Shown here: positions 30,692-40,305 of the stretch, one piece after another
Numbering within the stretch: position 1 is the first letter of the stretch
How the letters are laid out: every line of letters starts with the position of its first letter
NCBI GenBank assembly: GCA_030427465.1
Contig: JAUIAZ010000005.1
Span: 1 to 40,305, forward strand
Source: Gammaproteobacteria bacterium
GTDB lineage: Bacteria > Pseudomonadota > Gammaproteobacteria > Pseudomonadales > Oleiphilaceae
Length of the DNA: 40,305 nucleotides
Direction: 5' to 3'
Position numbers and translations under genes: made by a program
Notes under the pieces: model-generated
Told to the model about the DNA's origin: nothing
What the model saw: the letters and a program-made list of their open reading frames with translations, nothing else
Database searches by the model: none

Positions 30692-32509
30692 GTGATCAGC
30701 CAGCTTCGAAACATCGCCATCATTGCGCACGTTGACCATGGTAAGACAACCCTGGTCGACAAGCTGCTTCAGCAGTCCGGCACACTCGGTCGCAAAGACC
30801 AGGGTGCCGAACGGGTGATGGACTCCAACGACCAGGAGAAGGAGCGCGGAATCACCATCCTCGCCAAAAATACGGCCATTCGCTGGGGGGACTACCGCAT
30901 CAATATTGTGGATACACCCGGACACGCCGACTTCGGGGGTGAGGTTGAACGGGTTCTGTCCATGGTGGATTCTGTGCTGCTGCTGGTTGATGCGGTCGAT
31001 GGTCCCATGCCCCAAACCCGGTTTGTTACCCAGAAAGCTTTCGCCCGTGGCCTCAAGCCTATTGTGGTGGTGAACAAGATTGACCGCCCTGGTGCCCGGC
31101 CGGACTGGGTGCTCGGTGAGGTCATGGATCTGTTTGACAAGCTGGGTGCAACCGATGACCAGCTCGACTTCCCGATTATTTATGCCAGTGCCCTGAACGG
31201 GTACGCAGGGCTAGACCCCGATGATCTGGCTGAAGACATGAGCCCGCTGTTCCAGATGATCGTGGATCGTGTGGCGCCCCCTGATCTGGATCCCCAGGGG
31301 CCGTTCCAGATGCAGATCAGTGCGCTGGATTACAACTCCTACCAGGGGGTTATCGGTGTCGGCCGCGTGAGTCGGGGCAAGGTCAAAACCAACACTCCGG
31401 TCACTGTCGTGAGTGCCGACGGCAGCAAGCGAAACGGTCGCGTTCTTACGATCATGGGGTATCACGGCCTGGAGCGCGTGGAAGTGCCAGAAGCCGAGGC
31501 GGGAGACATCATCTGCGTGACCGGTCTCGACCGTCTGCTCATTTCCGATACGCTCTGTTCTCAGGATAAGCCAGAGGCCTTGCCGGTGCTGGTGGTGGAT
31601 GAGCCTACTGTCAGCATGACCTTTCAGGTGAATGACTCGCCCTTCGCCGGCAAGGAAGGCAAGTTCGTCACCAGCCGCAATATCAAGGAGCGCCTGGAAA
31701 AAGAGCTGCTGTATAACGTGGCCCTGCGTGTCGAGGAAGGAGACTCTCCGGACAAGTTCAAGGTTTCCGGTCGTGGTGAGTTGCACCTGTCGGTTCTCAT
31801 TGAAACCATGCGCCGTGAAGGTTTTGAGTTGGGTGTCAGTCGCCCCGAGGTTATCGTTCGTGAAGTCGACGGTGTCAAGGAGGAGCCGTTTGAAAACGTG
31901 ATTATCGACGTGGAAGACGAGCACCAGGGGGCCGTCATGCAGGAGATGGGCAACCGTCGCGGCGAAATGACCAACATGACTCCGGATGGCAAAGGGCGCA
32001 CCCGCCTGGAGTTCATTATCCCTTCGCGGGGGCTGATTGGCTTCCGTTCGGAATTCCTGACCATGACCTCTGGTACCGGGATACTCACGCACATCTTCGA
32101 TCACTATGGTCCTCTGAAGGAAGGTGTGGCGATTGAGCGTAACAATGGTGTGCTGGTATCCAATGTCAGTGGCAAGGCGCTCGCCTATGCCCTCTGGAAT
32201 CTGCAGGATCGCGGGCGCATGTTCATTGACCCCAACATCGAAGTCTATGAGGGTATGATCATCGGGCTTCACAGCCGTGACAACGACCTGGTCGTGAATC
32301 CAACCAAGGCCAAGCAGCTGACTAACGTCCGTGCTGCCGGCAGCGATGAAAATATCCTGCTGACACCGCCCGTGCGCTTCTCCCTGGAGCAGGCGCTGGA
32401 GTTTATCGAAGATGATGAGCTGGTCGAAGTTACCCCGCAAAACATCCGCTTACGTAAAAAACTGCTGAAAGAGCATGAGCGTAAGCGTGCAGATAGGACA
32501 AAGGCCTAA
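30692..32509 (+). CDS. typA: Ribosome-associated translational GTPase TypA/BipA
   Basis: [70 protein letters not shown] start after AGGAAAGG. Confidence 0.98.
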   Translation: MISQLRNIAIIAHVDHGKTTLVDKLLQQSGTLGRKDQGAERVMDSNDQEKERGITILAKNTAIRWGDYRINIVDTPGHADFGGEVERVLSMVDSVLLLVDAVDGPMPQTRFVTQKAFARGLKPIVVVNKIDRPGARPDWVLGEVMDLFDKLGATDDQLDFPIIYASALNGYAGLDPDDLAEDMSPLFQMIVDRVAPPDLDPQGPFQMQISALDYNSYQGVIGVGRVSRGKVKTNTPVTVVSADGSKRNGRVLTIMGYHGLERVEVPEAEAGDIICVTGLDRLLISDTLCSQDKPEALPVLVVDEPTVSMTFQVNDSPFAGKEGKFVTSRNIKERLEKELLYNVALRVEEGDSPDKFKVSGRGELHLSVLIETMRREGFELGVSRPEVIVREVDGVKEEPFENVIIDVEDEHQGAVMQEMGNRRGEMTNMTPDGKGRTRLEFIIPSRGLIGFRSEFLTMTSGTGILTHIFDHYGPLKEGVAIERNNGVLVSNVSGKALAYALWNLQDRGRMFIDPNIEVYEGMIIGLHSRDNDLVVNPTKAKQLTNVRAAGSDENILLTPPVRFSLEQALEFIEDDELVEVTPQNIRLRKKLLKEHERKRADRTKA

Positions 32510-32529
32510 ACCATCGCTATACTCAGGAA

Positions 32530-33507
32530 ATGCGAAATCTTTTTCCTGAGCCCAAGTCCCGTAAACAGCACCGCCTTCAGCGCGGTGCGCTTCATTCCGT
32601 GTTCGTTGAAGAAAGCGGCAGTCCGGAAGGGCTGCCTTTGCTTTTTGTCCATGGCGGACCGGGTACCGGTAGTGATCCCCTGCATGCGCGCCTGGCGGAC
32701 GCCGAGCGATTCCGGCTGATCCAGTTTGATCAGCGAGGCTGCGGCCGTTCAGAGCCCCTGGGCGAGCTGAAGGAAAATACACTGCAGGATCTCATCAGCG
32801 ATATGGAAGCCATCCGCGAAGAACTGCAGATCGACAAGTGGATGCTCTTCGGGCATGGCTGGGGGGCGACTCTGGCGGTGGCCTATGCGCAGCAACACCC
32901 GGATCGGGTCAGCGGCATGGTGCTCAGTTCGCTGTTTCTGGGGCGCCAGGCCGATATCGAATGGAGTCTGGGGGTGGGGGCGGCGCGCTTCTTCCCGGAT
33001 GCCTGGGAAAAGCTGGTAGAGGGCCTCCCCGAACCGGTGGACACCTCTGCTGTGCTGGCGGCCATACTGTCACAACTTGAAGATTCCAATGAGTTGCGGC
33101 AAATTCAGGCGGCGCGACGCTGGGCCAAGTGGGAGACAACCATACAGGTCGTGCATCCGAGCCAGTCTCTGGCTGAGCACCTGCAGCATCCCCATGTGGC
33201 CATCTCTTTGGCTCGCCTCAGCTGCCATTACCTGGGTAATGCCTGTTTTCTGAGGGAAAATGCCTTGCTGGACAAGGTGTCGGCGCTCAGCGGGATCCGG
33301 GCCATTCTGGTTCATGGGCGCTTCAATGTGGTGGCGCCCCTGGCGGGTGCTCGAGCATTGCACCAGCAATGGCAGGGCAGTGAGTTGCATATTATTCGGG
33401 AAGGCAGCCACAGTCTGTACGATCCGGCCATGACTGATGCGGCGATGCGGGCTGTCGCTGCAGTGGGCGCCGAAATTCTCGGGGATGGAGACCCCTCCGT
33501 TCAGTAG
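32530..33507 (+). CDS. Proline iminopeptidase-like alpha/beta hydrolase, predicted catalytically dead
   Basis: HGGPGTGSDP, FDQRGCGRSEP and AKWE are PIP-family landmarks, but the nucleophile elbow reads FGHGWGATL instead of FGGSWGSTL, and GRFN replaces GRYD. Confidence 0.88.
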   Translation: MRNLFPEPKSRKQHRLQRGALHSVFVEESGSPEGLPLLFVHGGPGTGSDPLHARLADAERFRLIQFDQRGCGRSEPLGELKENTLQDLISDMEAIREELQIDKWMLFGHGWGATLAVAYAQQHPDRVSGMVLSSLFLGRQADIEWSLGVGAARFFPDAWEKLVEGLPEPVDTSAVLAAILSQLEDSNELRQIQAARRWAKWETTIQVVHPSQSLAEHLQHPHVAISLARLSCHYLGNACFLRENALLDKVSALSGIRAILVHGRFNVVAPLAGARALHQQWQGSELHIIREGSHSLYDPAMTDAAMRAVAAVGAEILGDGDPSVQ

Positions 33508-33544
33508 CCGGTCCGGCTTGGCACACAGATAAAAGGTTGTCGCC

Positions 33545-33994
33545 GTGATAGCCCTGATTCAGCGGGTGAAAAACGCTTCAGTGTCCATTGAAGAGCAGGT
33601 AGCTGGCCAGATTGGGGTTGGTTTGCTGGTGTTTCTTGGCGTGGAGGAAGGCGACAGCGCTTCTGAGGCCGACCGTTTGCTGAAGAAGGTGTTGGCCTAT
33701 CGGGTGTTTCCGGATAGCCAGGGGCGGATGAATCTCAGCCTTCGCGATACGGGTGGCGGCCTGCTAGTGATCTCCCAGTTTACCCTTGCAGCAGATACTT
33801 CCAGAGGTCTGCGTCCCGGTTTCAGTCGTGCAGCTGCTCCGCAAAAAGCCCGAGAGATGTTTGAATATTGGGTCGATTGTGCCAGAAAAGCGCACGAAGT
33901 CGTTCAGACGGGTCAATTTGGTGCAGATATGCAGGTATCCCTGCTCAATGATGGCCCGGTCACATTCTGGTTGCAGATCCCTCCCGGCTCCTGA
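33545..33994 (+). CDS. dtd: D-aminoacyl-tRNA deacylase
   Basis: [72 protein letters not shown] start. Confidence 0.96.
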   Translation: MIALIQRVKNASVSIEEQVAGQIGVGLLVFLGVEEGDSASEADRLLKKVLAYRVFPDSQGRMNLSLRDTGGGLLVISQFTLAADTSRGLRPGFSRAAAPQKAREMFEYWVDCARKAHEVVQTGQFGADMQVSLLNDGPVTFWLQIPPGS

Positions 33995-34520
33995 CAAGCC
34001 TGAGAAGATTCTTCTAACTGACGCTAAAGTATGCAGTTGTCACTATTCTGTCATTTTTCTGTGGTTAGCTGTGCGGGTTCTGAAATGGCACATGGCACGA
34101 TTTCTGATGTCATAGGACCTGCAACCCTGTGACATGTACGTATGCCCCTTGAATTCATGCGATTGCTGTTCAAAACTCAAATTACATCCTGTCTGAAGAC
34201 ATCTTCTTAACAGTCTGATATTTCAGTGGTTTGAAGGTGAGGCGCAGTGCAGGCGTATGGGCTACGGCAGAATAAGCAGGAAGCCTGTCAGAATCCTGGA
34301 TGGATCAGACTGCACCAAGGAGGTGCAGATTGAATCATCGGCAGACACCCTCCGAATGCTTCGGAATGTGGCTGGGTTCACGAAGAGATTGAGAATAATT
34401 CACTTGACTCTTCGGAAAACCGATAGGGGATTTTGCTGATAGTCAGGGAAGACGGACGTGCGTAACACTTGAAAACAGAACTTCTCAGAAGTTTGACCAA
34501 ACCTACAGAAGGAAGACGAC

Positions 34521-35573
34521 ATGAAAAAGACACTTATTGCTTCAGCGATCGCTGCCGCAACCGTTTCATCAACTGCATTTGCAATGGACCCGGCAACTCA
34601 GCTGGCTGAGCGTCTGGACTCCATGCCGACGTTCTACGGTAACGTACAGCTGGCCTACGTTCACACCAGTGAAGAGCCAGATGGCGGTGATGAAGTAACT
34701 ACCAACGATTTCATTGATAACGGTTCTACCCTGGGTATCAAGCACAGCCACGAAATCGCTCCTGGTTTGGAAGGCTTCCTGAAAGTTGAGTGGGAATTCG
34801 ACGCTGACGACAAAGACAACGCGCAGGACGGTATTGACGACCTCGATGAAGCGTTCATCGGCGTGAAAGGCTCTTTCGGTTCTGTTCTGATCGGTACAGA
34901 AGACAACGTATACGAGTGGGTTGACATGCTGGACATGTACGAAGCTGTTGGTCTGGCCGGTGAAATCAACGCTGACAACGAAGGTGACCAGCTTCAGTAT
35001 GTTTCTCCTGAGATCGCGGGCGGCCTGAAGGTAGGTGTGAGCCTGCCTCTGACCAACGATGGTGCTTACACTGGCCAGATCGCTGGTATGTACAGCGCTG
35101 ACATGTTCGAAGTGGCTCTGGCTTACTCCATGGGTAAAGAGCAGTCTGACGATGGCGTAGATTACGGCGATACCATTGGTCTGGCAGCTACTGTGAACCT
35201 GGGTGACCTGGCGGTTGTTGGTCAGTTCGAAACCAAGGACGCTGACGAAGCCATCGTAGGCGGTGCAGAAGATGATAATACTGCAATCGACACCTTCGGT
35301 TTGCTGGGCATCTACACCATGGGCGCCAACCAGTTCGCCCTGGGTTACCAGATGGTTGAGAACGACAACGACGGTGAAGCCGGCGCGTTCTACCTGCAGG
35401 CTCTGCACAACCTGTCTGACAACATGTACGTGTACGTTGAATACGTAAACGGTACTGCTGAAGCTGACGACAACGCCACCACTCTCGCCTTCGGTGAAGT
35501 TGACGTGGCAGTAGCTGCTGACTCAGAAGTAGACTTCGAGCAGCTGGCGATCGGTGCTACTTACGCATTCTAA
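34521..35573 (+). CDS. Gram-negative porin
   Basis: Signal peptide MKKTLIASAIAAATVSSTAFA, outer-membrane beta-barrel strands, C-terminal AIGATYAF ending in Phe; Shine-Dalgarno GAAGGAAG. Confidence 0.93.
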   Translation: MKKTLIASAIAAATVSSTAFAMDPATQLAERLDSMPTFYGNVQLAYVHTSEEPDGGDEVTTNDFIDNGSTLGIKHSHEIAPGLEGFLKVEWEFDADDKDNAQDGIDDLDEAFIGVKGSFGSVLIGTEDNVYEWVDMLDMYEAVGLAGEINADNEGDQLQYVSPEIAGGLKVGVSLPLTNDGAYTGQIAGMYSADMFEVALAYSMGKEQSDDGVDYGDTIGLAATVNLGDLAVVGQFETKDADEAIVGGAEDDNTAIDTFGLLGIYTMGANQFALGYQMVENDNDGEAGAFYLQALHNLSDNMYVYVEYVNGTAEADDNATTLAFGEVDVAVAADSEVDFEQLAIGATYAF

Positions 35574-35605
35574 GACCCTGTCTTAGCCAAGCGCAGAAAA
35601 AGAAG

Positions 35606-35631
35606 AACCGGCCCTCGTGGCCGGTTTTTTT
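35606..35631 (+). terminator. Rho-independent terminator of porin
   Basis: AACCGGCC-CTCGT-GGCCGGTT followed by a T run. Confidence 0.9.
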
Positions 35632-35687
35632 ATGGAACTTTTCCGCCGCCTGCAGGTCAAAAGATTCAGATGTCGCGGAGTGTAAAA

Positions 35688-36500
35688 ATGGACTTTTTCA
35701 AGACAGGTAAACGAGCGGTCTGGTTTTTGGGTTTCTCCTGGATTTTTTTCCTGGGTAAAACCGCGTGGGGTTCACCGGCGGAAGAGAGCTGGAAGGATCT
35801 GTATGCAGCTTGTCTCGCTGAGCACACTTTCATGGACCGGAAGCAGGGGTTGGAGGCCCGCTTTGTCGACTATGCAGAGCTGGCTGATGATGAGCGTTGG
35901 CCACGGATTGTCGAAGGGCTGGCGAACTACCCCCAGTCAGCACTGGTGACACCTGAGCAAAAGCTGGCCTTTTATCTGAACGCCTACAACATTCTGGCGA
36001 TTGACATGGTGCTGAGGCACTGGCCACTGAAAAGTCTGCGCTCGCTGGGGAACTGGATGACTCCGGTCTGGACACACAATGCGGGTGTCGTGGCTGGAGA
36101 AACAGTGACCTTGAGGCAGCTCGAGCATGAGGTGCTGCGCAAGCTGGGTGAACCGCGGATTCATTTTGGTCTGAACTGTGCCTCCCTGAGCTGTCCGGAT
36201 CTGGCGCAGCAACCCTACCGCGCAGAGATAATCCATGTGCAACTGGAGGAACAGACGCTCCGCTTCCTGCAGCAGGAAAACAAGGGCTTCGCCCTGGCGG
36301 ACGGGCAGCTGATGCTGTCTTCCCTGTTTGACTGGTTTGAAGAGGACTTTGCTTCCGAAGGGGGGGTAAAAGCGTTTGTGGGTCAATACCGGCCAGACCT
36401 GCTCGCGCATTGGCCCCCGGTTGATTACTTGCCCTATAACTGGAATCTCAACGCCAACTTCACGCCAATGCAGCTGCGGCGAATGAATGATAGCTACTAA
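35688..36500 (+). CDS. DUF547 domain-containing exported protein
   Basis: FYLNAYNILAIDMVLRHWPLKSLRSLGNW, RIHFGLNCASLSCPDLAQQPY, YLPYNWNLN. ATG at 35688 is preceded by CGGAG; alternative start 35670. Confidence 0.88.
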   Translation: MDFFKTGKRAVWFLGFSWIFFLGKTAWGSPAEESWKDLYAACLAEHTFMDRKQGLEARFVDYAELADDERWPRIVEGLANYPQSALVTPEQKLAFYLNAYNILAIDMVLRHWPLKSLRSLGNWMTPVWTHNAGVVAGETVTLRQLEHEVLRKLGEPRIHFGLNCASLSCPDLAQQPYRAEIIHVQLEEQTLRFLQQENKGFALADGQLMLSSLFDWFEEDFASEGGVKAFVGQYRPDLLAHWPPVDYLPYNWNLNANFTPMQLRRMNDSY

Positions 36501-36563
36501 CGCGCTGCGTTTTTGTCGTTATACTGACTCCTGAATTCTGCGAACCAGCCATTCAGGAACCTC

Positions 36564-37472
36564 ATGCACGAAATAGAACTCAAACTTTCCCTGCCCCGTA
36601 CCCGGGGTGGCAGTGCCTTGTCGGAACTGGTCACACGCTTCGGCGAACCGGGTGAGCAACACCGTCTTGAGAATGTTTATTACGATGACCGGGCCCTGAA
36701 CCTTCATCGGCAGAGAGTCGCTCTGCGCATGCGCCGGCAAGGCGAGCGCTGGATACAGACCCTGAAGGGCAAAGGGGGCGTGCAGCAGGGCCTGCATAAA
36801 CGTCTCGAGTGGAACTGGGAACGCGACAATGAGAGCCTGGATCTGGCGCGCATCGGGCAGGCCCGCCAGGAAGGGCTGTTGTGTGAGATTCCGGAAGGTA
36901 ACGAACTGATCGCGGTCTTCCGTACGGACTTCACCCGCCATGCCTGGCAGGTGGAAAGGCCGCAAGGGGTGGTTGAACTGGTCCTGGATGAGGGGGTGAT
37001 CACCAGTGGTCAGCACAGTGCCCGCTTGTATGAAATGGAACTGGAACTGTTGTCTGGTCAGACCTCGGCCATATTCGATCTGGCTGAACAGGTGCTCGAC
37101 GTGGTGCCGGCCTGGATCAGTTTTCTCAGCAAGGCCCAGAGAGGTTACGCCCTGTTTCAGAGCGGGTCCGATGCCGCGGCACAGCATCTGCCTGCTGAGC
37201 CCCGCTCGGCCACAGAGACGCTGCAGTGGCTGGCTGCCATACTGGACCGGTTCAATGCCGGTGATGAGTCGGACTGGCCAGACTGGTTGTTGGCGGTCAC
37301 CCGTTGTCGGCAGATCGCCGGGGAGCCCTGGTCAACCCGCTTCTCCACGCTGCAGAAAGGCTTTGCCCGTGAGATCGAAAAGCAGGGTTTGAGTACTGCG
37401 ATTCAGCAAGTGCTGCAGTCTCCCCTGCATGGACAGTTCGCCCTGCAGGCGATGCAGACGGAGGCAGCGTGA
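36564..37472 (+). CDS. CYTH-domain inorganic triphosphatase (YgiF-like)
   Basis: MHEIELKLSLP (ExExK), YYDDRALNLHRQRVALRMRRQGERWIQTLKGKG; directly upstream of glnE as in E. coli ygiF-glnE. Confidence 0.93.
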   Translation: MHEIELKLSLPRTRGGSALSELVTRFGEPGEQHRLENVYYDDRALNLHRQRVALRMRRQGERWIQTLKGKGGVQQGLHKRLEWNWERDNESLDLARIGQARQEGLLCEIPEGNELIAVFRTDFTRHAWQVERPQGVVELVLDEGVITSGQHSARLYEMELELLSGQTSAIFDLAEQVLDVVPAWISFLSKAQRGYALFQSGSDAAAQHLPAEPRSATETLQWLAAILDRFNAGDESDWPDWLLAVTRCRQIAGEPWSTRFSTLQKGFAREIEKQGLSTAIQQVLQSPLHGQFALQAMQTEAA

Positions 37473-40305
37473 CGAACGCAAACGAGTTGAGCGGCCGGGC
37501 CAGGAAGCTCTGGCAGGATCTGAATGAGTGCGAGGCACTCTCCGGGCTGGTGCAGGCGCAACCTGACGAATGGCGCCGGGCCTGTGAGGTCAGTGATTTT
37601 CTGATTGAAACTGCCTGTCGCTACCCTGAGTCAGTGGTCACGCTGGCGGAAGCCGGGTTGTTGCAGGCTGATCTCGATCTGGAAGAGCGGCTGCCGCAAT
37701 GGCAGGCTGAGGCGCGGACATACAGCAAGGAGGCTGATCTGGCTCGCTGGCTGCGTCAGCTTCGGCGGCGTGAGCAGTTCCGCCTGATCTGGCGGGATCT
37801 GGTTCTGCGGGTGGGATACGAAACTACCGTATCCGAGCTCTCGGCAGTGGCGGATGCCCTGATTCAGCTGGCACTCGACTGGCACTATCAGATGTTGGCG
37901 GAACAGTATGGCGTCCCCCGCAATGCGGAAGGGGAAGAGCAAAGCCTGATCGTGCTTGGCATGGGCAAGCTCGGTGCGCGCGAGTTGAATGTCAGTAGTG
38001 ACATTGACCTGATTTTTACCTTCCCGGAAAACGGGGAAACCGATGGTCGCCGCTGCGTGGATAACCAGACCTTCTTCGTACGTCTGGGGCAGAAATTGAT
38101 TCAGGCGCTCGATGCAGTGACCGCTGATGGTTTTGTCTTCCGGGTCGACATGCGGCTGCGTCCATTTGGCAGCAGTGGCCCGCTGGCCCTCAGTTTCCGT
38201 GCGCTGGAAGACTACTACGCCGATCATGGGCGGGACTGGGAGCGCTACGCGATGATCAAGGCGCGTCCGGTTGCCGGAGACCTGGTGGCTGCGCGCAGCC
38301 TGATGGAAACCCTGTCTCGCTGGATCTATCGTCGCTATACCGATTTTGGCGTGATTGATTCCCTGCGCAGCATGAAGGCCATGATCCAGCGCGAAGTCCA
38401 GCGCAAAGGGATGGCGCAGAATATCAAGCTGGGGGCTGGCGGAATCCGGGAGCTGGAATTTATTGTGCAGGCCTTCCAGCTGGTGCGGGGAGGCAAAGAG
38501 CCGGCGCTGCGCAAGCGCAGTCTGCTTGCCGTCCTGGATGCTTTACCGGAACTGGAGTTGCTGCCCGTACAAGCGGCTGCCGAGCTGCGCCAGTCCTACC
38601 TCTTCCTGCGCAACCTGGAGCATGCCTTGCAGGGAATGGCGGATCGTCAGACCCAGACCATGCCGGGTGATGAAGCCGAGATGCAGCGCCTGGCCACCGC
38701 CTTGCAGCTGGAGAGTGCCCAGGCCCTGGATGCTGAGCTGAAGCGCCATCGAGCCATGGTTTCACATCACTTCGAGCAGGTGATTGCCGAGCGGCGCCCG
38801 CAGGAGCGTGAGAGCCCGCAAGCGCGAGCCTGGGAGCCCTTATGGCGGGGGGAGGGCCAGCCGGAAGAGTGGCATGAGCGTCTGTCTGCACTGGGAGTGG
38901 CCGAGCCGGAAAAACTGGTGGAGCGGCTGACCCTGCTGCGGGAGAGTCGCCGCTTTCAGCAACTTCAGGCCAGTGGGCGGGAACGCCTCGACCACTTCAT
39001 GCCGGTACTGATACACGAAATTGTTTCGCGCAACATTGATGACACAGCCGTGGGGCGACTCCTGGATCTGGTGGAGGCGGTCATGCGCCGCAGCGCCTAT
39101 CTGGTTCTGTTGCTGGAAAACCCGGCGGCGCTGCAGGAGCTGTTGCGGCTGTTTCAGGAAAGTTCCTGGGTGGCGACCGAGATTGCCCGGGCGCCTCTGT
39201 TGCTGGACGAATTCCTGAATGCAGAAAACCTGTATACGCCACCCCAGCGGGAAGCGCTGGAAGACGAACTGCGGCAGATGCTGTTGCGCATCCCGGATGA
39301 AGATCTGGAAGCCCAGATGGAGGCTTTGCGTTATTTCAAGAAGGCGCATGTGCTGCGTGTGGCGGCTTCCGATATTCGGGGCACTCTGGCTCTGATGAAG
39401 GTCAGTGACTATCTGACCTTCATCGCTGAATCCCTGATTTCGGCGGTGGTCGATCTCGCCTGGAATGATCTGGAGCGCCGGCATGGCAGCCCCCGCTCTT
39501 CGGATGAGGCGGTCACCGAGCGTGACTTTGCGGTCATCGGCTACGGTAAACTGGGAGGCATTGAACTGAGTTATGGATCGGATCTGGATCTGGTCTTCCT
39601 GCATGGTGCCGCGACCGATCAGTCAACCACGGGTCCGAAGTCCATCGACAACGCGGTATTTTTTGCCCGGCTGGGGCAAAAAATCATTCACCTGCTGACT
39701 GCCCGCATGGCCTCAGGCGATGTCTACGAAGTGGATATGCGCCTGCGACCCAGTGGCAACAGCGGTCTGATGGTCAGTTCAATGGCCGCCTTCGAGCGCT
39801 ATCAGAGAGAGCAGGCCTGGACCTGGGAACACCAGGCCCTTGTACGGGCGCGCTGTGTGGCAGGGACCCAACGCATGACAGAGGCATTTGACCGGGCTCG
39901 TCAGGAGCTTCTGTGTGCACCCAGAGATACGGCGAAGTTGCTGGAGGATGTCTTGTCCATGCGCCAGAAAATGCGCGACAGTCTGGCGACAAAACCGGGC
40001 GCCGACGGAGCCTTGCCCTATTTCGACCTGAAGCAGGATCCGGGAGGTATCGTCGATATTGAATTTATGGTTCAATACATGGCTATCCGCTGGGCTGGCA
40101 CCCACCCCGAAGTCATTCGCTGGAGCGACAACATCCGCATTCTGGAAGCGCTGGAAGCCGCAGGTTGTCTGGCGAAAACTGACCGGGCCAATCTTTGTGA
40201 GTTCTACCGCCGTTACCGGGCGGCGGGACACCGCCTTGCCCTGCAGAATCTGCCGGCGCGCACGGATCCGGATGGCTTCGCAGAAGAGCGGGCCTGGGTG
40301 TGCGA
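37469..40305 (+). CDS. glnE: Bifunctional glutamine synthetase adenylyltransferase/deadenylase, 3' end truncated by the window
   Basis: Open to the window end, so missing from the ORF track. GMGKLGARELNVSSDIDLIF and IGYGKLGGIELSYGSDLDLVFLH, the two nucleotidyltransferase domains. GTG start overlaps the CYTH gene stop. Confidence 0.97.
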   Translation, partial: MTNANELSGRARKLWQDLNECEALSGLVQAQPDEWRRACEVSDFLIETACRYPESVVTLAEAGLLQADLDLEERLPQWQAEARTYSKEADLARWLRQLRRREQFRLIWRDLVLRVGYETTVSELSAVADALIQLALDWHYQMLAEQYGVPRNAEGEEQSLIVLGMGKLGARELNVSSDIDLIFTFPENGETDGRRCVDNQTFFVRLGQKLIQALDAVTADGFVFRVDMRLRPFGSSGPLALSFRALEDYYADHGRDWERYAMIKARPVAGDLVAARSLMETLSRWIYRRYTDFGVIDSLRSMKAMIQREVQRKGMAQNIKLGAGGIRELEFIVQAFQLVRGGKEPALRKRSLLAVLDALPELELLPVQAAAELRQSYLFLRNLEHALQGMADRQTQTMPGDEAEMQRLATALQLESAQALDAELKRHRAMVSHHFEQVIAERRPQERESPQARAWEPLWRGEGQPEEWHERLSALGVAEPEKLVERLTLLRESRRFQQLQASGRERLDHFMPVLIHEIVSRNIDDTAVGRLLDLVEAVMRRSAYLVLLLENPAALQELLRLFQESSWVATEIARAPLLLDEFLNAENLYTPPQREALEDELRQMLLRIPDEDLEAQMEALRYFKKAHVLRVAASDIRGTLALMKVSDYLTFIAESLISAVVDLAWNDLERRHGSPRSSDEAVTERDFAVIGYGKLGGIELSYGSDLDLVFLHGAATDQSTTGPKSIDNAVFFARLGQKIIHLLTARMASGDVYEVDMRLRPSGNSGLMVSSMAAFERYQREQAWTWEHQALVRARCVAGTQRMTEAFDRARQELLCAPRDTAKLLEDVLSMRQKMRDSLATKPGADGALPYFDLKQDPGGIVDIEFMVQYMAIRWAGTHPEVIRWSDNIRILEALEAAGCLAKTDRANLCEFYRRYRAAGHRLALQNLPARTDPDGFAEERAWVC

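Noticed and set aside
31211-32440. 409-aa minus-strand ORF antisense to typA
   Set aside because: Lies entirely within the strongly conserved TypA frame. Its composition is typical of antisense translation.
34085-34106. Sigma54-like TGGCACATGGCACGATTTCTGA upstream of the porin
   Set aside because: Downstream element is GA rather than the GC expected at -12; also over 400 bp from the porin start.
34257-34439. 60-aa plus-strand ORF upstream of the porin
   Set aside because: No clear ribosome-binding site or recognisable motif. Kept only as part of the unusual leader region.
34569-35408. 279-aa minus-strand ORF antisense to the porin
   Set aside because: Antisense artefact of the porin's strongly biased codon use; no family resemblance.
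36499-36514. Weak hairpin AACGC-GCT-GCGTT with short T run after the DUF547 gene
   Set aside because: Only a 5-bp stem, T run interrupted; too weak to call a terminator with confidence.

Overview
The window is a gammaproteobacterial chromosomal segment, probably Marinobacter- or Pseudomonas-like judging by gene order and protein character (inference). It is densely packed with housekeeping and metabolic genes. Left to right: ppk1 (5' truncated), AI-2E/PerM-type permease, membrane coiled-coil protein, YfhL-type ferredoxin and coaD, aldehyde dehydrogenase with a divergent TetR regulator, engB/ysxC, cytochrome c4, DsbA, an endonuclease/exonuclease/phosphatase-family protein, rpmG-rpmB, radC, coaBC-dut-algC-argB-hypothetical-argE-argA, aminopeptidase lipoprotein, a very large DUF1631/GGDEF/EAL protein, ntrC-ntrB, a DUF4124 protein, glnA, typA/bipA, a proline-iminopeptidase-like protein, dtd, porin, DUF547 protein, CYTH triphosphatase, and glnE (3' truncated). 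I found no CRISPR array, prophage, transposon, tRNA or rRNA, and no convincing wholly new multi-gene system. The best leads are: (i) a prolyl-iminopeptidase homologue that has lost two of its three catalytic triad residues (Ser to Gly, Asp to Asn); (ii) a textbook-like NtrC/sigma54 control region upstream of glnA and a possible second one upstream of ntrBC; (iii) tandem TAGAGTATAT(A/G)CTCTA palindromes between the TetR and aldehyde dehydrogenase genes; (iv) an uncharacterised perfect palindrome upstream of the coiled-coil gene; (v) a 1301-aa c-di-GMP protein with an intact GGDEF and a degenerate EAL domain.
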